A DNA stretch of 64,000 bases from contig NC_049993.1 in the NCBI RefSeq assembly GCF_000003815.2, positions 12,096,098 through 12,160,097 on the forward strand. The letters run 5' to 3'. The translations under genes were made by a program, and so were the position numbers. The notes beneath the pieces are model-generated. The model worked only from the letters and a program-made list of their open reading frames with translations, made no database searches and was not told the origin of the DNA. This document shows, piece after piece, positions 12,601-22,896 of this stretch; within the stretch, counting starts at the first letter, position 1; each line of letters begins with the position of its first letter. The stretch comes from Branchiostoma floridae. Lineage: Eukaryota > Chordata > Leptocardii > Amphioxiformes > Branchiostomatidae.

Positions 12601-14173
12601 ACGTATACTGTCAAGAATTTTCATTTAACTCCTGTCCGTCACAATCGCTATGACGTAACACTTCACTGCTAGCGTAGATATAAAAATGGCGGGAAAATGG
12701 CTACGTACGTTCAATTTTGCCCATTCAGTCGTAGATCCGGGCTATTATGCAACGGTTCTTCACACTTTTACATGAGTTGTAGGTCACCAACAGAAATTCA
12801 AGATTGTTGTTGAATCATGTTCGTCTTGTGCCGTGAGCATGTGTAATTATGATCTATAAATTTGGCAATGAATGTGACAGTGTGTTCGTCCCACGACGAG
12901 CTGCCTACCCCGAAAAAGATACTGAAAACTTTTGGCCTTGTTGTCTTCGAATGCATTGTTACCAATGCTTTGTAAATGATGTATTGGACACCTAGATGTC
13001 TGAAGTGTGCACAGCTCAGAAATAACTATTGTTGCATATGTAGATCTCTTTAAGTTCCAGTATTTTTAATCTACCGGTATAAGTCTTACTACCGGTATTA
13101 TGCCAATGCATGTTACAATGTGCATAAATTTTGCCACTAACTTCTTGGTGCATCACACGTGCCACTCAGGTTTTTGAGAGCATTTAGACATAACTTTTAT
13201 ATTTTGTTTTTCTACTAAAAAGTATTGGATTAAAAGATGCTCAGACAAAGTTGATGCATCGTTTAGGTTTTGTATTTTATGGATGGCCCTTGCATGACCT
13301 GCGCTTGAGTCATCGTAACAGCTTTGTCAAAATTGATGATACTTACTTGATAAGGTCTCCTCAGGGTTGAGCTGAGTGGCCACCATTAGGCGACATCTCT
13401 TGCACACCATTGATTAATGAAAGAACAACCAAATCATGAGTACAAGATAGGTAAAAGGGCTAAACCACTTTTTGCTTTTTTTCACTACACAGGGGGTGTA
13501 CTACTACATTCCTGACGAGCCCCAGACCCTGAATAACCTGCACATCGTGAGTGAACAGACGGGGAAAACTCCCGAGATCCTGGACGACTTCAGCAAGCTG
13601 CGGGTGGAGCGCCAATGGTCGCATGACTCCGCGTTCGGGTCCGATTACGGGAATAACAACGTGGACTTCAACGTAGCGGAGCAAAAGGCCCACTACTCCG
13701 TTGGCGGTAGCAGCAGCGGCTACAGCGATGTATCGGATGAGAACGCAGCTCTCCAATCAGATGCCAGCAAGGCTGAAAACTTGGCTTCGGACAATCAACA
13801 AAACGATGTTGCGGACTATTCAAAGCTTGCTGATGTAGATGGCAATTTCAAGGACTTAAAAGTCAACTACGTCACCAAGCAGGATTCTAAAACGGCTGAG
13901 GGCTCAAAGCACCGCACCAGTACACAGTCATCTACGGATAATCTAGACACAATAACAGACTATTCCAAGTTGGCTGCTGAGAGGGACTATAGAAAGGATT
14001 TGGCCGTCAACTATGTTCGTAATACAGGACCAAAAGGGAACAAGTTGGAAGAAATTCCCAAAAGTGAACAATGTAGCCCCAAACATGCTGATATTCCTTA
14101 TAGAGAAAGTCCTAGTCCTGTAAAGCGTAAGATATTTGATCCAGACAACGTACCTTACGTTTCCAATGCATGA
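3583..14173 (+). CDS. Receptor A: class I cytokine receptor, IL6ST/LIFR/Domeless-like (15 exons)
   Basis: Single-pass cytokine receptor of about 1035 aa, expected to bind a helical cytokine at the cell surface and signal through JAK and STAT. Coding exons: 3583-3682, 3890-4022, 4444-4595, 5906-6054, 6275-6434, 6766-6854, 7569-7797, 8168-8470, 8907-9071, 9728-9892, 10313-10588, 10920-11255, 11808-11916, 12089-12149, 13493-14173. The sum is divisible by three and all junctions are GT-AG. Layout: signal peptide 1-33; cytokine receptor module 34-231 with C-x10-C-x-W and WGEFT; FN3 domains at about 232-337, 338-438, 439-548, 549-640 and 641-752; membrane helix about 765-783; Box1 VPGP near 796; tail to 1035. 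The ATG at 3583 is the first in frame; ATG 3616 would give a shorter signal peptide. Paralogue of receptor B, with identical intron phases. The IL6ST versus LIFR subtype cannot be resolved. Confidence 0.93.
3890..4022 (+). CDS. Receptor A exon 2: N-terminal half of cytokine-binding domain 1
   Basis: Residues 34-77. Shows the class I cytokine receptor signature C-x10-C-x-W (VC...ITCTW) with an NIT glycosylation sequon in it. Acceptor cttctag; donor gtagag; phase 1 in, phase 2 out. Confidence 0.9.
4444..4595 (+). CDS. Receptor A exon 3: C-terminal half of domain 1
   Basis: Residues 78-128. Three further cysteines (WQVC, GIC, LHC) match the positions in receptor B. Ends with an extended beta-type segment (RYEVKVE). 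Phase 2 in, phase 1 out. Confidence 0.9.
4661..4796. repeat. Degenerate copy of the TACTGTAAATGCA MITE
   Basis: Intron 3 of receptor A carries gtttgcgggttttcgtgg, gcgggaaaatgg, and tctacactgtagtcccatactgtt, which are diverged versions of the interior of the MITE at 27336-27547. Clear ends are no longer visible. Confidence 0.5.
5461..5731. mobile_element. Second pogo/Tigger-like MITE (intron 3 of receptor A)
   Basis: The left end gtagtcaaacctgtacaagt and the right end ggtcttcttgggcaggtttgactg are inverted relatives of the ends of the 584-915 element. The interior carries repeated 'agtgaccacctgtc' pieces. The right end is followed by TA. Confidence 0.65.
5906..6054 (+). CDS. Receptor A exon 4: first half of cytokine-binding domain 2
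   Basis: Residues 129-178. Starts with the proline-rich linker KPHPPEDLTV typical of the D1-D2 hinge, then the FN3 strand B/C pattern (LTVRWKMP). The exon ends at phase 0. Confidence 0.9.
6275..6434 (+). CDS. Receptor A exon 5: second half of domain 2 with WSxWS equivalent
   Basis: Residues 179-231. Contains LTPYTLYRVRVRC (FN3 strands E-F) and, at 6389-6403, WGEFT, which sits where the WSxWS box of class I cytokine receptors belongs. The paralogue has WSEYS there. Donor gtaaga; phase 1 out. Confidence 0.9.
6766..6854 (+). CDS. Receptor A exon 6: start of membrane-proximal FN3 domain 1
   Basis: Residues 232-261, 89 bases, exactly the length of the same exon in receptor B. Shares the pattern TPE-V-W-DYR-GLRN-T-L-W, ending in the FN3 strand B tryptophan. 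Phase 0 out. Confidence 0.88.
6874..6943 (+). repeat. Dispersed repeat, intron 6 of receptor A
   Basis: Shares cttatggggtg and gctgaatacaagacagggat with 28241-28306 in intron 9 of receptor B. Family not recognised; the sharing shows an interspersed repeat, not gene homology, because the introns differ. Confidence 0.55.
7135..7510. repeat. Possible interspersed element in intron 6 of receptor A
   Basis: A CG-richer island (ccgactgcccgaaggccg) inside an AT-rich intron, bounded by weakly inverse AT-rich ends (gagcatatttatatag and gtatgatataaagcat). A 124-codon minus-strand open frame spans it but has no recognisable domain. Probably a short inserted element of unknown family. Confidence 0.3.
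7569..7797 (+). CDS. Receptor A exon 7: rest of membrane-proximal FN3 domain 1
   Basis: Residues 262-337. Contains a typical strand C (GYCIRVRD) and the strand F/G pattern YRVDITAYNQEGES (Y-x-V-x-A-x-N-x-x-G). Donor gtgagc at 7798; phase 1 out. Confidence 0.92.
8168..8470 (+). CDS. Receptor A exon 8: FN3 domain 2
   Basis: Residues 338-438, a whole FN3 domain in one exon of 303 bases, the same length as in receptor B. Shows PDPP start, LQLSWQPP strand B, and RYRFVVKAVNSAG strand F/G. Confidence 0.93.
8907..9071 (+). CDS. Receptor A exon 9: first half of FN3 domain 3
   Basis: Residues 439-493. Shows SSPPQNVTVQ, SLLVRWKAPP and YRVYYYVTP. It is almost identical in nucleotide sequence to exon 9 of receptor B (7 differences in 165 bases by my count), unlike every other exon compared; see findings. 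Confidence 0.93.
9728..9892 (+). CDS. Receptor A exon 10: second half of FN3 domain 3
   Basis: Residues 494-548. FN3 strands E-G: SLSGLEPFTLYSVRLSAVTS with GEGN after it. 165 bases, the same length as in receptor B, but clearly more diverged from it than exon 9. Confidence 0.92.
10313..10588 (+). CDS. Receptor A exon 11: FN3 domain 4
   Basis: Residues 549-640, one whole FN3 domain. Shows PSDPPADVQI, ITLSWTPPSQPNGII and CGPLSP near the end; two cysteines (QGCTAAETPC) are shared with receptor B and may form a local disulfide. Confidence 0.93.
10920..11255 (+). CDS. Receptor A exon 12: FN3 domain 5, membrane-proximal
   Basis: Residues 641-752. Shows a strand B (IIVSWTPP), strand C (ISYIVSYGRKD) and a late FFRVHART; followed by a Ser/Thr-rich juxtamembrane stalk (TSSSS). 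Donor gtgaag; phase 1 out. Confidence 0.92.
11808..11916 (+). CDS. Receptor A exon 13: transmembrane segment
   Basis: Residues 753-788. Hydrophobic helix VGIILAVLIACMVGIAALV followed by a positively charged stop-transfer (SLRKM). Phase 2 out, as in receptor B. Confidence 0.92.
12089..12149 (+). CDS. Receptor A exon 14: juxtamembrane, Box1
   Basis: Residues 789-809. Basic start (YNKTKN) then VPGP at 12111-12122, matching the Box1 proline motif that docks JAK kinases in class I cytokine receptors. 61 bases; phase 0 out. Confidence 0.88.
12679..12697 (+). promoter_or_regulatory. TATA-like plus E2F-like motif in intron 14 of receptor A
   Basis: tataaaaa is followed directly by ggcgggaaaa (reverse TTTTCCCGCC, an E2F-type site), within a locally CpG-richer part of the intron. 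It could be an internal promoter. It could equally be a chance match, or a remnant of the local MITE family, whose interior also contains gcgggaaaatgg. Confidence 0.2.
13493..14173 (+). CDS. Receptor A exon 15: cytoplasmic tail
   Basis: Residues 810-1035, ending in TGA at 14171-14173. Carries motifs conserved with receptor B: RQWSHDSA, a Ser/acidic run (SSSGYSDVSDEN), a YSKL...NYV tyrosine module, and a C-terminal DPD...YV. The YSKL/NYV module is present twice in tandem (around 13818-13875 and 13960-14013). No YxxQ tyrosine motif is present. Confidence 0.93.
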   Translation, partial: GVYYYIPDEPQTLNNLHIVSEQTGKTPEILDDFSKLRVERQWSHDSAFGSDYGNNNVDFNVAEQKAHYSVGGSSSGYSDVSDENAALQSDASKAENLASDNQQNDVADYSKLADVDGNFKDLKVNYVTKQDSKTAEGSKHRTSTQSSTDNLDTITDYSKLAAERDYRKDLAVNYVRNTGPKGNKLEEIPKSEQCSPKHADIPYRESPSPVKRKIFDPDNVPYVSNA

Positions 14174-16185
14174 AACACACTTTACTTTAAAACATAAGGT
14201 TAAGCCCGATTTTCTGCATGTAAAAACGAACCATGTTGCTAGAAGGCTTGGATACCTTTACATTGAATCAAGCTGTGAAATTTTTGATTTTACAAGATCT
14301 AGATATGCTGTATTTAAGCACAAGAAATAAGTCAGGTCCTTGTGTGTGGAAAAGTAGATAAAACACTTCAATGCAAAATGATTGAAATTGCAGCAGTAGA
14401 TTGTACCAGTCCTGTGTTTGTTAAAGTGCCTGCCAGTAAGTTCCCTGCCTTGAATACCCAGAAGCAAGAAGGACATTCAAATACGTCCTTCATTGTGGTC
14501 ATTACTTTGCAGGTGACAGTCAGTTGAGTTTTGGTGGATATTCATAAAAGGATTCATACAGATTTAAATCTGAAATTTGAGTTGATTGTTTCTGGGTAAG
14601 GCCGAGATCTTGTTGCAGGCCCTTTTGTACATGTACAACAGGCAGCCCAACAGCAAAACATTCTCTGAAATCCCTTTTGTCCACTTCTGTAGTTGTAACC
14701 AAGAAATTACCTCTCTAGGAAAAGAATGGTATCACATTTCACAACATTCTGACTGCAGTACCATTCCAATTTTAGATACGTACTGTACCTACATGTATGA
14801 AACGTATTGAATTCTCTCTATAGGAACAATTTGCAGGGATACTGTATTTTCTCGAATTGCAGCTATACTTCAGCAACTACAAGTGTGGTGCTGTGTTCAG
14901 GGTATATGTCTGTACTACCGGTAGAGTATGTTGTACTGTTTTAGTCTATAAGGCTATTGGTAATAATTATAGTACAATAGTTGATAATGTATGGTTATGC
15001 TGTGGCTAGCATTCATTATTAGACTTACCGTATAAAGTAGAGTCATCCCAAGCAGGGTAAAGGCTGACTATAAAAGGATGATTTGAAAGGATGATTTAAG
15101 TTTTTAGCAAAGCTTGAAGTGTTTGCATGTTAGTGATAGGAATTATTGTTTTTAATAACAATACATGTTTATTGTATATATATGATGTAATCATGTCATG
15201 GTTAGGCCAGGAGGTAATTGTATCCACAACTTCTTCTTTTTTTAAACCATTTCTGTTACAAAATTTTCCCATTTTCAGACCTCAAATTCTTCCTGCCTAA
15301 CTTCAAGTTGTCAGAGTTAAACAAACTGCCTTCAGATATGTATTAATATGAAAACTGAATAGCAAATGGTTGAACATTAAAACTATAGCAAACTGCCAAT
15401 AACAATCATGGTTACAAACAATTGTCCACTCCATTTCAAGGGCTATTTCTCCTGAAATATAATCAATTACTATGATAGTAAACTGTGTTTGGAATTAATA
15501 GATTGTACATACTAAAAAATTCTATATATTTTTGTGACCATTTTCGTGTTTTGTGAATCATGTTGTTAGTCACAGGTATCGTGTTGTGATTTTCAAATTT
15601 TGCATATTGTGCAATTTTCAGTGAGATGTATCAATGTTGTTATATGTACATGTATCTCGATTGAGGAGTAAAACCAGATCATGCAAAATGTAGAGAACTT
15701 GGTTCGGTGATTTTTCAGCCCCAAAAAAGAAAAAGACACTTAAAAAGATAATACATCGGAAAGATCAATGACATCAAAATGTTTTCTTGTATGTATTACT
15801 AACTATGATGGAAACAGTTCTTAAGGTAGAATTTTTAAAATGTGTAATCTTGAAAAGTTTTAAGGAATGAAAAAAAAAATACAGTATCTGAAAAAATGGA
15901 CAGGTCTATGAGCCAAGGGATCTATATGAGCATGACTATGTCCTCTAGACTATAGCCTCTGTGCTAGAGACTTAAACATGTGTAAAGTAACAATTGATAG
16001 ATTGTCTTGTACATGTAACATTGTGCATCTTTTACATGTACAAACTGGCTGGGTGTGATTTTTGTTTTCCCTCAATTCTGTCTGCTCCATCATTGCATGT
16101 ACATTGTATGATAGAAATTGGCTAATGCTGTATGCTTCTTTGTGGAAAAAGTAAACAAACAAACAATAAAATGTCTGGAGTTCCT
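14174..16185 (+). other. Probable 3' UTR of receptor A
   Basis: AT-rich non-coding sequence after the stop, with several ATTTA-like stretches. A candidate polyadenylation signal aataaa lies at 16165-16170. The end point is inferred from that signal only; earlier or later sites are possible. Confidence 0.4.
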
Positions 16186-17009
16186 ACAAGACATCGGGAC
16201 CTGTGCCTTTTTGTGCTTTAAGATATACAGGTTGTCTTAAGTTTGTTTAATACAGTCAAGGTTTCTGAACACATCTCTTCACTGCAAAATTGAATTTCAC
16301 GTAGTTCGATACTTCTACTTAATTTTTTTAATATGGATGATTCATAAACAGATTATTTCTATCACTACGAATATACTGAGAAGACCTGAGTATCACGTTT
16401 AAAGAATGAAAAAATGAAGTGATCATCCGTGGACCATTATCAATACCTTATAAAAAAGTTTTTATAGTCTTTTCATTTCGAGTCAGATGAAGTAGATTAC
16501 TTGAAAGGTAGTTTTTAAGACTTGCCTATCATTTATGTACAGAGAACTGGGTTGGCAAAAAGAGAGGGTCGGTTGATTTTTGAAGGGATGCGATACTTTA
16601 AGTTCACTGTTTATGTGCAAAGAACAGTCATTTTATAACAGTCTTCTTGGGAGGGCAAACAATCTTTTATCAGGACTTATTCATGAAAATAGGCGCTTAC
16701 GATGTATTAATACTGTAACATTATTTCTCAGCATGATGTTCAAAGAAAAAGACAAATATAATGTTATATATACATGTATATAGAGCCTCTATGGGTCAAA
16801 TGTGTTAAAGAAAATCGGATGAAGTCTCCAAGCAGATGTTGGGACGGAGGATCGTAATGTTTTCCGAGTGACGTTTCAGCTTCTTTGACAGTCTTTCCAC
16901 CCATATAAACAAACATACAGTTACGTAAAAGGCTACAGCTTTCAAGGGAATTCGAACGAGGTCCTCATATATATTTAAACTACTCATTACACAAAAGACA
17001 TGATCTATA
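16186..17009. other. Convergent intergenic sequence, nothing identified
   Basis: AT-rich sequence between the probable 3' end of receptor A and the foldback element. The open frames at 16580-16783 and 16805-16987 have no recognisable content. Confidence 0.4.
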
Positions 17010-19111
17010 CATGAATGTAGGCGGCGCTTCGACGGGCAGACATGGTGCTACAAGGGCTTCTCACGCGGTGCCTAATATCGATCCTTTTCATGTTACTTTA
17101 TGCCCTAAATGGCATTCTAGATATGTGTAATGATGTCTGGACCTATTTTGGAATGTTTCTAAAGGCTTAAAGTCTAATTTCATGTAATTATCCCATCATA
17201 AAGGTCGGGACTATATTCCCCATGAGAGCCCAATCTGCAGTACCGCTCCCGGCCGCGTGCTGAAAAGTGGCTTAGACGACCGCCAAATTGCCAAATTTAC
17301 CTCTTTTCGGGAATGGGGAAATGGTGAAAGGCTCGAAAAGGGTTTTAACTTTTTAGGCTTATCTAACTTTATTTTCGATAATATGACCATTTGAAATCAT
17401 AAATGGCAATATTTAAGACATTTTACAAACAAACCATGGCATAATAGATCACAAATAACGCGTTTCTTTTACAATCTACTACATGAAGTACAAAAAATGG
17501 TAAAGTATGCATGCCAATTGTCGTGTTCTATAACAAATTACCACGGTCACATTTCTTGTAGTAAGACATTGAACAAATACAACTATGTTATTCTTTGTGA
17601 AAAAAAGTGATGCAAAAGGTTGACACGGTAGGAGAGCAGGTATTACATTATTTTTACACATCCAACAGTTTACAGGATAGTCGATCGTATGTCCATATTG
17701 AAACAGGAGGCATTGTCTTTCAATATGCTAAAGCCCGTTTTTAATGGGGGTATAGCAAAATTAAAAAAAAAAATAAACTAGACATGAGGGACAAGACGTT
17801 TTTCACTGTTTTCATTTGTTTTACATCATTTCAAAGAACATACAAGAGAAGAAGGAAGAAAAAAAGTAGTGCCCTGCCTCTAAAATAACAAAGAGCTCGT
17901 GGTTTTACTTGTGGTTCAGCAAACTGCACGAACGACAGAAATTCAGTATTCCAATAACAACAGCAAATCAAATGTATATATTGCACTGATATATTATTAC
18001 ATGCATAAATGTGTCTTACGTTAAATACATGTACATCTATAAAATGCTATTTGATAAAGGCTGGCATCTATAAGAAGAACGCCAATTCACATCCATAAAT
18101 CATGATCATTTCCCACTGTGTTAACTTTTCATCAGACTCAGTCACCAGTTCCTATTATAAAGTTCCTAACCCCAGAGGAAGGGAGTGTGTGGAGTACTGG
18201 AGCAGAAAAGTGTAGTGATGACAAGAAAGAAGAAGAAGCAGAAGGTTTAAAATAATTTTCATAAAGATTAAATCCGTTGTTATTGTTCCTTCATCAGGGG
18301 GTAGATTATACATGTTTTAGAAGACCGTTTAATAATCTAACTTTTACACCAATATATAGTCTTCTTGTCTCTCTCGCAGACGCCGCAGGGTCCATTAAAC
18401 GGCTCCCCTGGCGTTCAAGGTTATATTGCATCTACAAGTAATACACACACCTTTACCTTACGTCATTTTGAAAGGAAATAGGATAACGTTATATTGAAAG
18501 ACAAACAAAAACCCAAACCCAAACCCTTGCGTGCATTTGTTCATCGTCTTCTTGTGTCACGGAACAGGTTAGAAATTGGGATGTGGTGGCTTTCCGGAAA
18601 TTCAGGACACTCAACCACTTCTATTGACCATATATGAAGGAAACATGTCATTTGTTACCCAATGTTCAGTTGTTTGATTTGTTAAATGTCTGAAATATTG
18701 TTGTTCTTGGTTTTAGACAGTTACTTTTCGAAAATAAGATGAAATAAACAGTCGAAATTCTAACCCCTTTGCGAGCCTTTCACCATTTCCCCATTCCCGA
18801 AAAGACAGAAATTTGGCAATTTGACGGTCGTCTTAGCTACTTTTCAGGACGCGGCCGGGAGCGGTACTACAGCTTGGGCACTCATAGGGTTTGTAGTTCC
18901 CACTTGTAAAATGGGAAAATAGACAAGACATTAGGTTGCAAGCCAGTAAAAACTTTGGCAGACAGATCCAGACATCTTCACGTTTATATATGATTACCTC
19001 TAAGGCTTTCAATAACACGGATTAGCATGGTTTTTAGGCGTTGCGCGAGGAGCCCTTGTAACGCCATGGCCGTCAGTCGAAGCGCCCCCTACATTCATGC
19101 ATACATCACTT
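17010..19111. mobile_element. Foldback element with long inverted arms
   Basis: Left arm about 17010-17355 and right arm about 18760-19108 are imperfect inverted repeats. The outer parts pair catgaatgtaggcggcgctt with aagcgccccctacattcatg, and the inner parts pair taccgctcccggccgcg with cgcggccgggagcggta and cccgaaaag with cttttcggg. The interior (about 1.4 kb) shows no transposase frame. The assembly gap starts just outside the right arm. Probably a non-autonomous DNA element. Confidence 0.65.
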
Positions 19112-19211
19112 NNNNNNNNNNNNNNNNNNNNNNNNNNNNNNNNNNNNNNNNNNNNNNNNNNNNNNNNNNNNNNNNNNNNNNNNNNNNNNNNNNNNNNNNN
19201 NNNNNNNNNNN
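19112..19211. other. Assembly gap
   Basis: A run of 100 N, the conventional placeholder for a gap of unknown size. It lies immediately outside the right arm of the foldback element, so the repeat probably broke the assembly. Confidence 0.99.
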
Positions 19212-19550
19212 GTGGACGTTTGTTTGAATGTTCTTCATATTTTCGACATTTAATCATCAACTGTTCTTTTGTCTATTTGGAGCAAGGGACTGTCAGAGAG
19301 GCACATCCGCCACACCGAAAACCTGTCGATCTTTCACTCCAACATCTGCTTGGAGACCTTTTCCGATTTCCTTTCACACATTCAAAGATAGCTAGCATTG
19401 TGGTAGTTTAGTACTTGGGTTCGTAGTTTGGGTATGAGTAGGAATTAGATCATGCACAGCACTTTGTGGACTGATCATTGGAAAATACCCCATCATCCAA
19501 TATCTAGACTTATCAATGATGTAGGGGATAAGATGAGTGTCATGTACACC

Positions 19551-19795
19551 CGATACCCGACAAAGTTGGGATGCTTAGCAAGGGCATCGTCGTACGATCG
19601 CTAACTTCGGGCATTTTGGAGGACAAAATATACGTTCAACTGTCTCACGGTACACAAAATACTGTTTTGGATCCATGTCGGTCACGGGTTGGTTCAGTCA
19701 CAGCCCAGGCATAAAAATCGTGCGTACGACGATCGCACAACCTATGTAACCACGCCCTACCTGACAAAGTTGGGAAGCTTAGTAAAGCATAAATG
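19551..19795 (+). repeat. Pair of local direct repeats
   Basis: The piece acaaagttgggatgcttag (about 19560-19578) recurs as acaaagttgggaagcttag (about 19764-19782). Each copy is near cgtacgatcg/gtacgacgatcg. No gene is seen here. Confidence 0.45.
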
Positions 19796-19799
19796 GTGT

Positions 19800-22700
19800 A
19801 CCATTGGTGCACAGATGGTGTACCTTTACTTTACTTTGGTGAAACAACTTCATTTCAACGTTCTTCACAGAGACTGGGTCATGAAGCACCTTAACCCCGA
19901 CATAGATCTTACCATCAACAGGCATCAGGGCGTATCAGATGCTCCACCAGCGGAACGCTTTGGTACTGCACACAGGGTCTTAAATTGTCAAAAAGTATAG
20001 ACAAGAAGTTGATCGAGTTTGTTTGAGGCCTGTGGGGATGGTACTGTTCCAATATAGCAACCTACAATGTTTCTAATATATCTATAGGGGGCCAGTTGAT
20101 ATTCTTCTCATTTATTCTCGTGACTTGGGTGTATGTTCAGTGTTTCTTGTACTAACGTTAGTTCACCTTGATCCGTAGGGTCACCTATATCTGTTATTTT
20201 TGAAAACAGGATATCGGTGGACATTAGGGGATTGTGGTTTCAAATTTGTACATTTTCATTAGGTTACAAAAAAATAAAAATAAAATATTGCAGTTTGAAA
20301 CTGCTTTTCTTTAACATCCCTAAATACTCATGGAATACCTTTAAAACAACAGATATAGGTTACCCCACAGATAAGGTGAACAAGCGTTACATGTATTTTC
20401 AAAGCAATCATTTCTGAACATATTAAACAGTGTAGCAGTGTTTCAAGAGTATTGAGTTATCATTCAATTAAACAATCTCATTACTAGTCTTCCAAATCAC
20501 TAAGAACAAAGCACACAACCACAAGGTATTGAACAACCATTTCTATTAACTCACAGAGGCAAATTTACAATCACAATGTATTCACATGTACATCTCTCTA
20601 CAACAAAGCCTGATAGCATTCTCTTGAACATGTTTCTGGATTCCTTATTCTTTATAGCAACAACAGGCACTTTTACACATACCTCTATCTTTGCAGCATT
20701 TATCTGATGGCAATCTAAGTGCCAAAACTTTTCTAAATGTCACTATTCTTTTCAATGATGAATGCATCCCAGACCTCTACCATTGACGACAGTACAACAT
20801 ATTAATACCGGTAGAGGCAGTGAGTTGAACTGAAATATTTGTGATATCTTTACCATCCACAATACCAATGAGATAGTTCCTGACCTGGCATAAGCAGAGA
20901 CATCTATGATCTACCCTTGTCCGTACATTAATTTCTTCTGACAAGATGCTCACAGTTACCTTCTGCAACATATAGAGTAAAATACATCACTGGTATCTTT
21001 CAGTTAAAGACGTAAAAAAGTTTGTAAAATAGCATATTGATGAACTGACAAAAATGATGATTACATGACATACAACAAAAATAAATTTCACATTTTCTCT
21101 CAATATAATCTCTACGTATACAAGAAAATGTACGTCTAATACAGAAGAATTTTGAGGCAGTTATGTTAATTTCACTGACATAATATTTACTATGAGCCTA
21201 TATGCAGTGATGATAACATACATGTATGGAACTGACTTGACATATATACATTTATGTACAATGTGTGGCAGTGTACACTTTCCTAAAAACTTAACATGTA
21301 CTTCCACATATAATACCGGTACTCATTCAATCCGTAGAACACATAAGTTAGTATCTGTCTGGACTGATACAAATTGCAAAGAGGTGTATTTGCCAATTTG
21401 TTGCCTGGAATTGTGACTGTTGTTTTTTTCAATCTAAAAAAGTCCCGATTGGAAACATGGCACAATGTGGGTTCGAAAACGGCAAACATCCTTTTATCAC
21501 TGCAAATCTCTTTTTGATAAATTTTTAAGTTGGCACAATTTCAAAGTGCAGTTTGGTACAGTCCAGTGAGATACACACTTTAGCCCAGATGCTTCCTGTT
21601 CTTGTACATTGCATAACCATGTAACCAGATTTCACTGGAATATACATCTGTAACACTTCATGACATTAAAACTTCCTTCATCAACATACAAATGTACTTA
21701 ACCCTCTCCCTACTGCCTAACTCTGTAACCAATACAAATTTGGCACCAACGGCTGCTTCAGGAGGGAGAGGGTTAAAGCTGCATTTGAAATTCATGAATT
21801 TTGGAGGTAATGGGTTAAAGTTCTTTCAGTCTGTAGATTTCAACAACAAAAGGGTTTGGCATACATGTACATACAACTTGTGAGTGGATTTGGGCAACTG
21901 TCTAATCATAATGAATACCACACTATATGTTACAGAAACAACAACCAGCTCTCTCCAGCGCTTGTCCAGCATTCCTGGAATACATTTTGTAGCTCGGGAC
22001 TGACAAAAATGTGAACTATTCAGTCCCCCTTGATGGGCAGAATCCAAAACTTCATGAATTTTTTATCAGGTCACTGAAAGTGCAAAAATGCTTTTGCAAA
22101 ATTTAAATGTAGCCAGTTGAGACCTGCCTCCTAAACATGCCAGAAACGGTGATCAGAGGGTTAGAATTTTCTAGACTCGTTTACTTTTCTTGAGCCTTCA
22201 GGGCTCATAAAAGTTCAGAAGACAGGGTTTTTAACCAGAGAGAGTACTGCAATAATTGCACGGTTCAAACGAACAGACAGCTACTACAACATACCATTAA
22301 CATTGTATAATATCCTGTAACAATGACAGTATCTCTTCTCCTCCAATTGAAAGGTCTCCCCTACATATAATAGGTCTGTATACACACAAAAATACAAGTA
22401 CTCTCTATTTACATGATGTGAGAACGCTCTCCTTATGCTCTCACATATTTACAACTATACAACAAACGTCTACAACCTCTTGTATACAGTTTCTTCTTAC
22501 TCACATAACATTGCTTGCAACAACTCCTTGCAAATTACAATTCTTGCATTAGCTCTGTTTAATCTGTTTTCAAGACAATTTCTTCAATCTATTTCCATAT
22601 CCTGATTGTCAATTTTGTGAAAATAGAATTTGTGGTCGCCGTACAAGCGGATCTTAATTTAGAAAGTTGCAACATCAATTCTTAGTGGTAATATCTTGTT

Positions 22701-22896
22701 ATTTTTCAGAATTTTCAGGTAACTGATTTTTTGAAAACAAGTTTTAGTTTAAAACATTGTCATGAAAAAGCAATCGAAACATAAAGACATTCTTCTTCAG
22801 ACTCAAATTTTACAGATACATCAAAACGTCCATTTCATAATGCACAATCATGTTAAATCAAGCTAAAACCCCTCCCATAAGTTAGAACCTTCCTTT
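19800..22896 (-). other. Downstream flank and probable 3' UTR of receptor B
   Basis: AT-rich sequence after the receptor B stop (which ends at 22897 on the minus strand). Candidate minus-strand poly(A) signals are attaaa at 22563-22558 and aataaa at 20116-20111; neither can be chosen by eye. Open frames such as 19689-20000 are not supported as genes. Confidence 0.35.
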
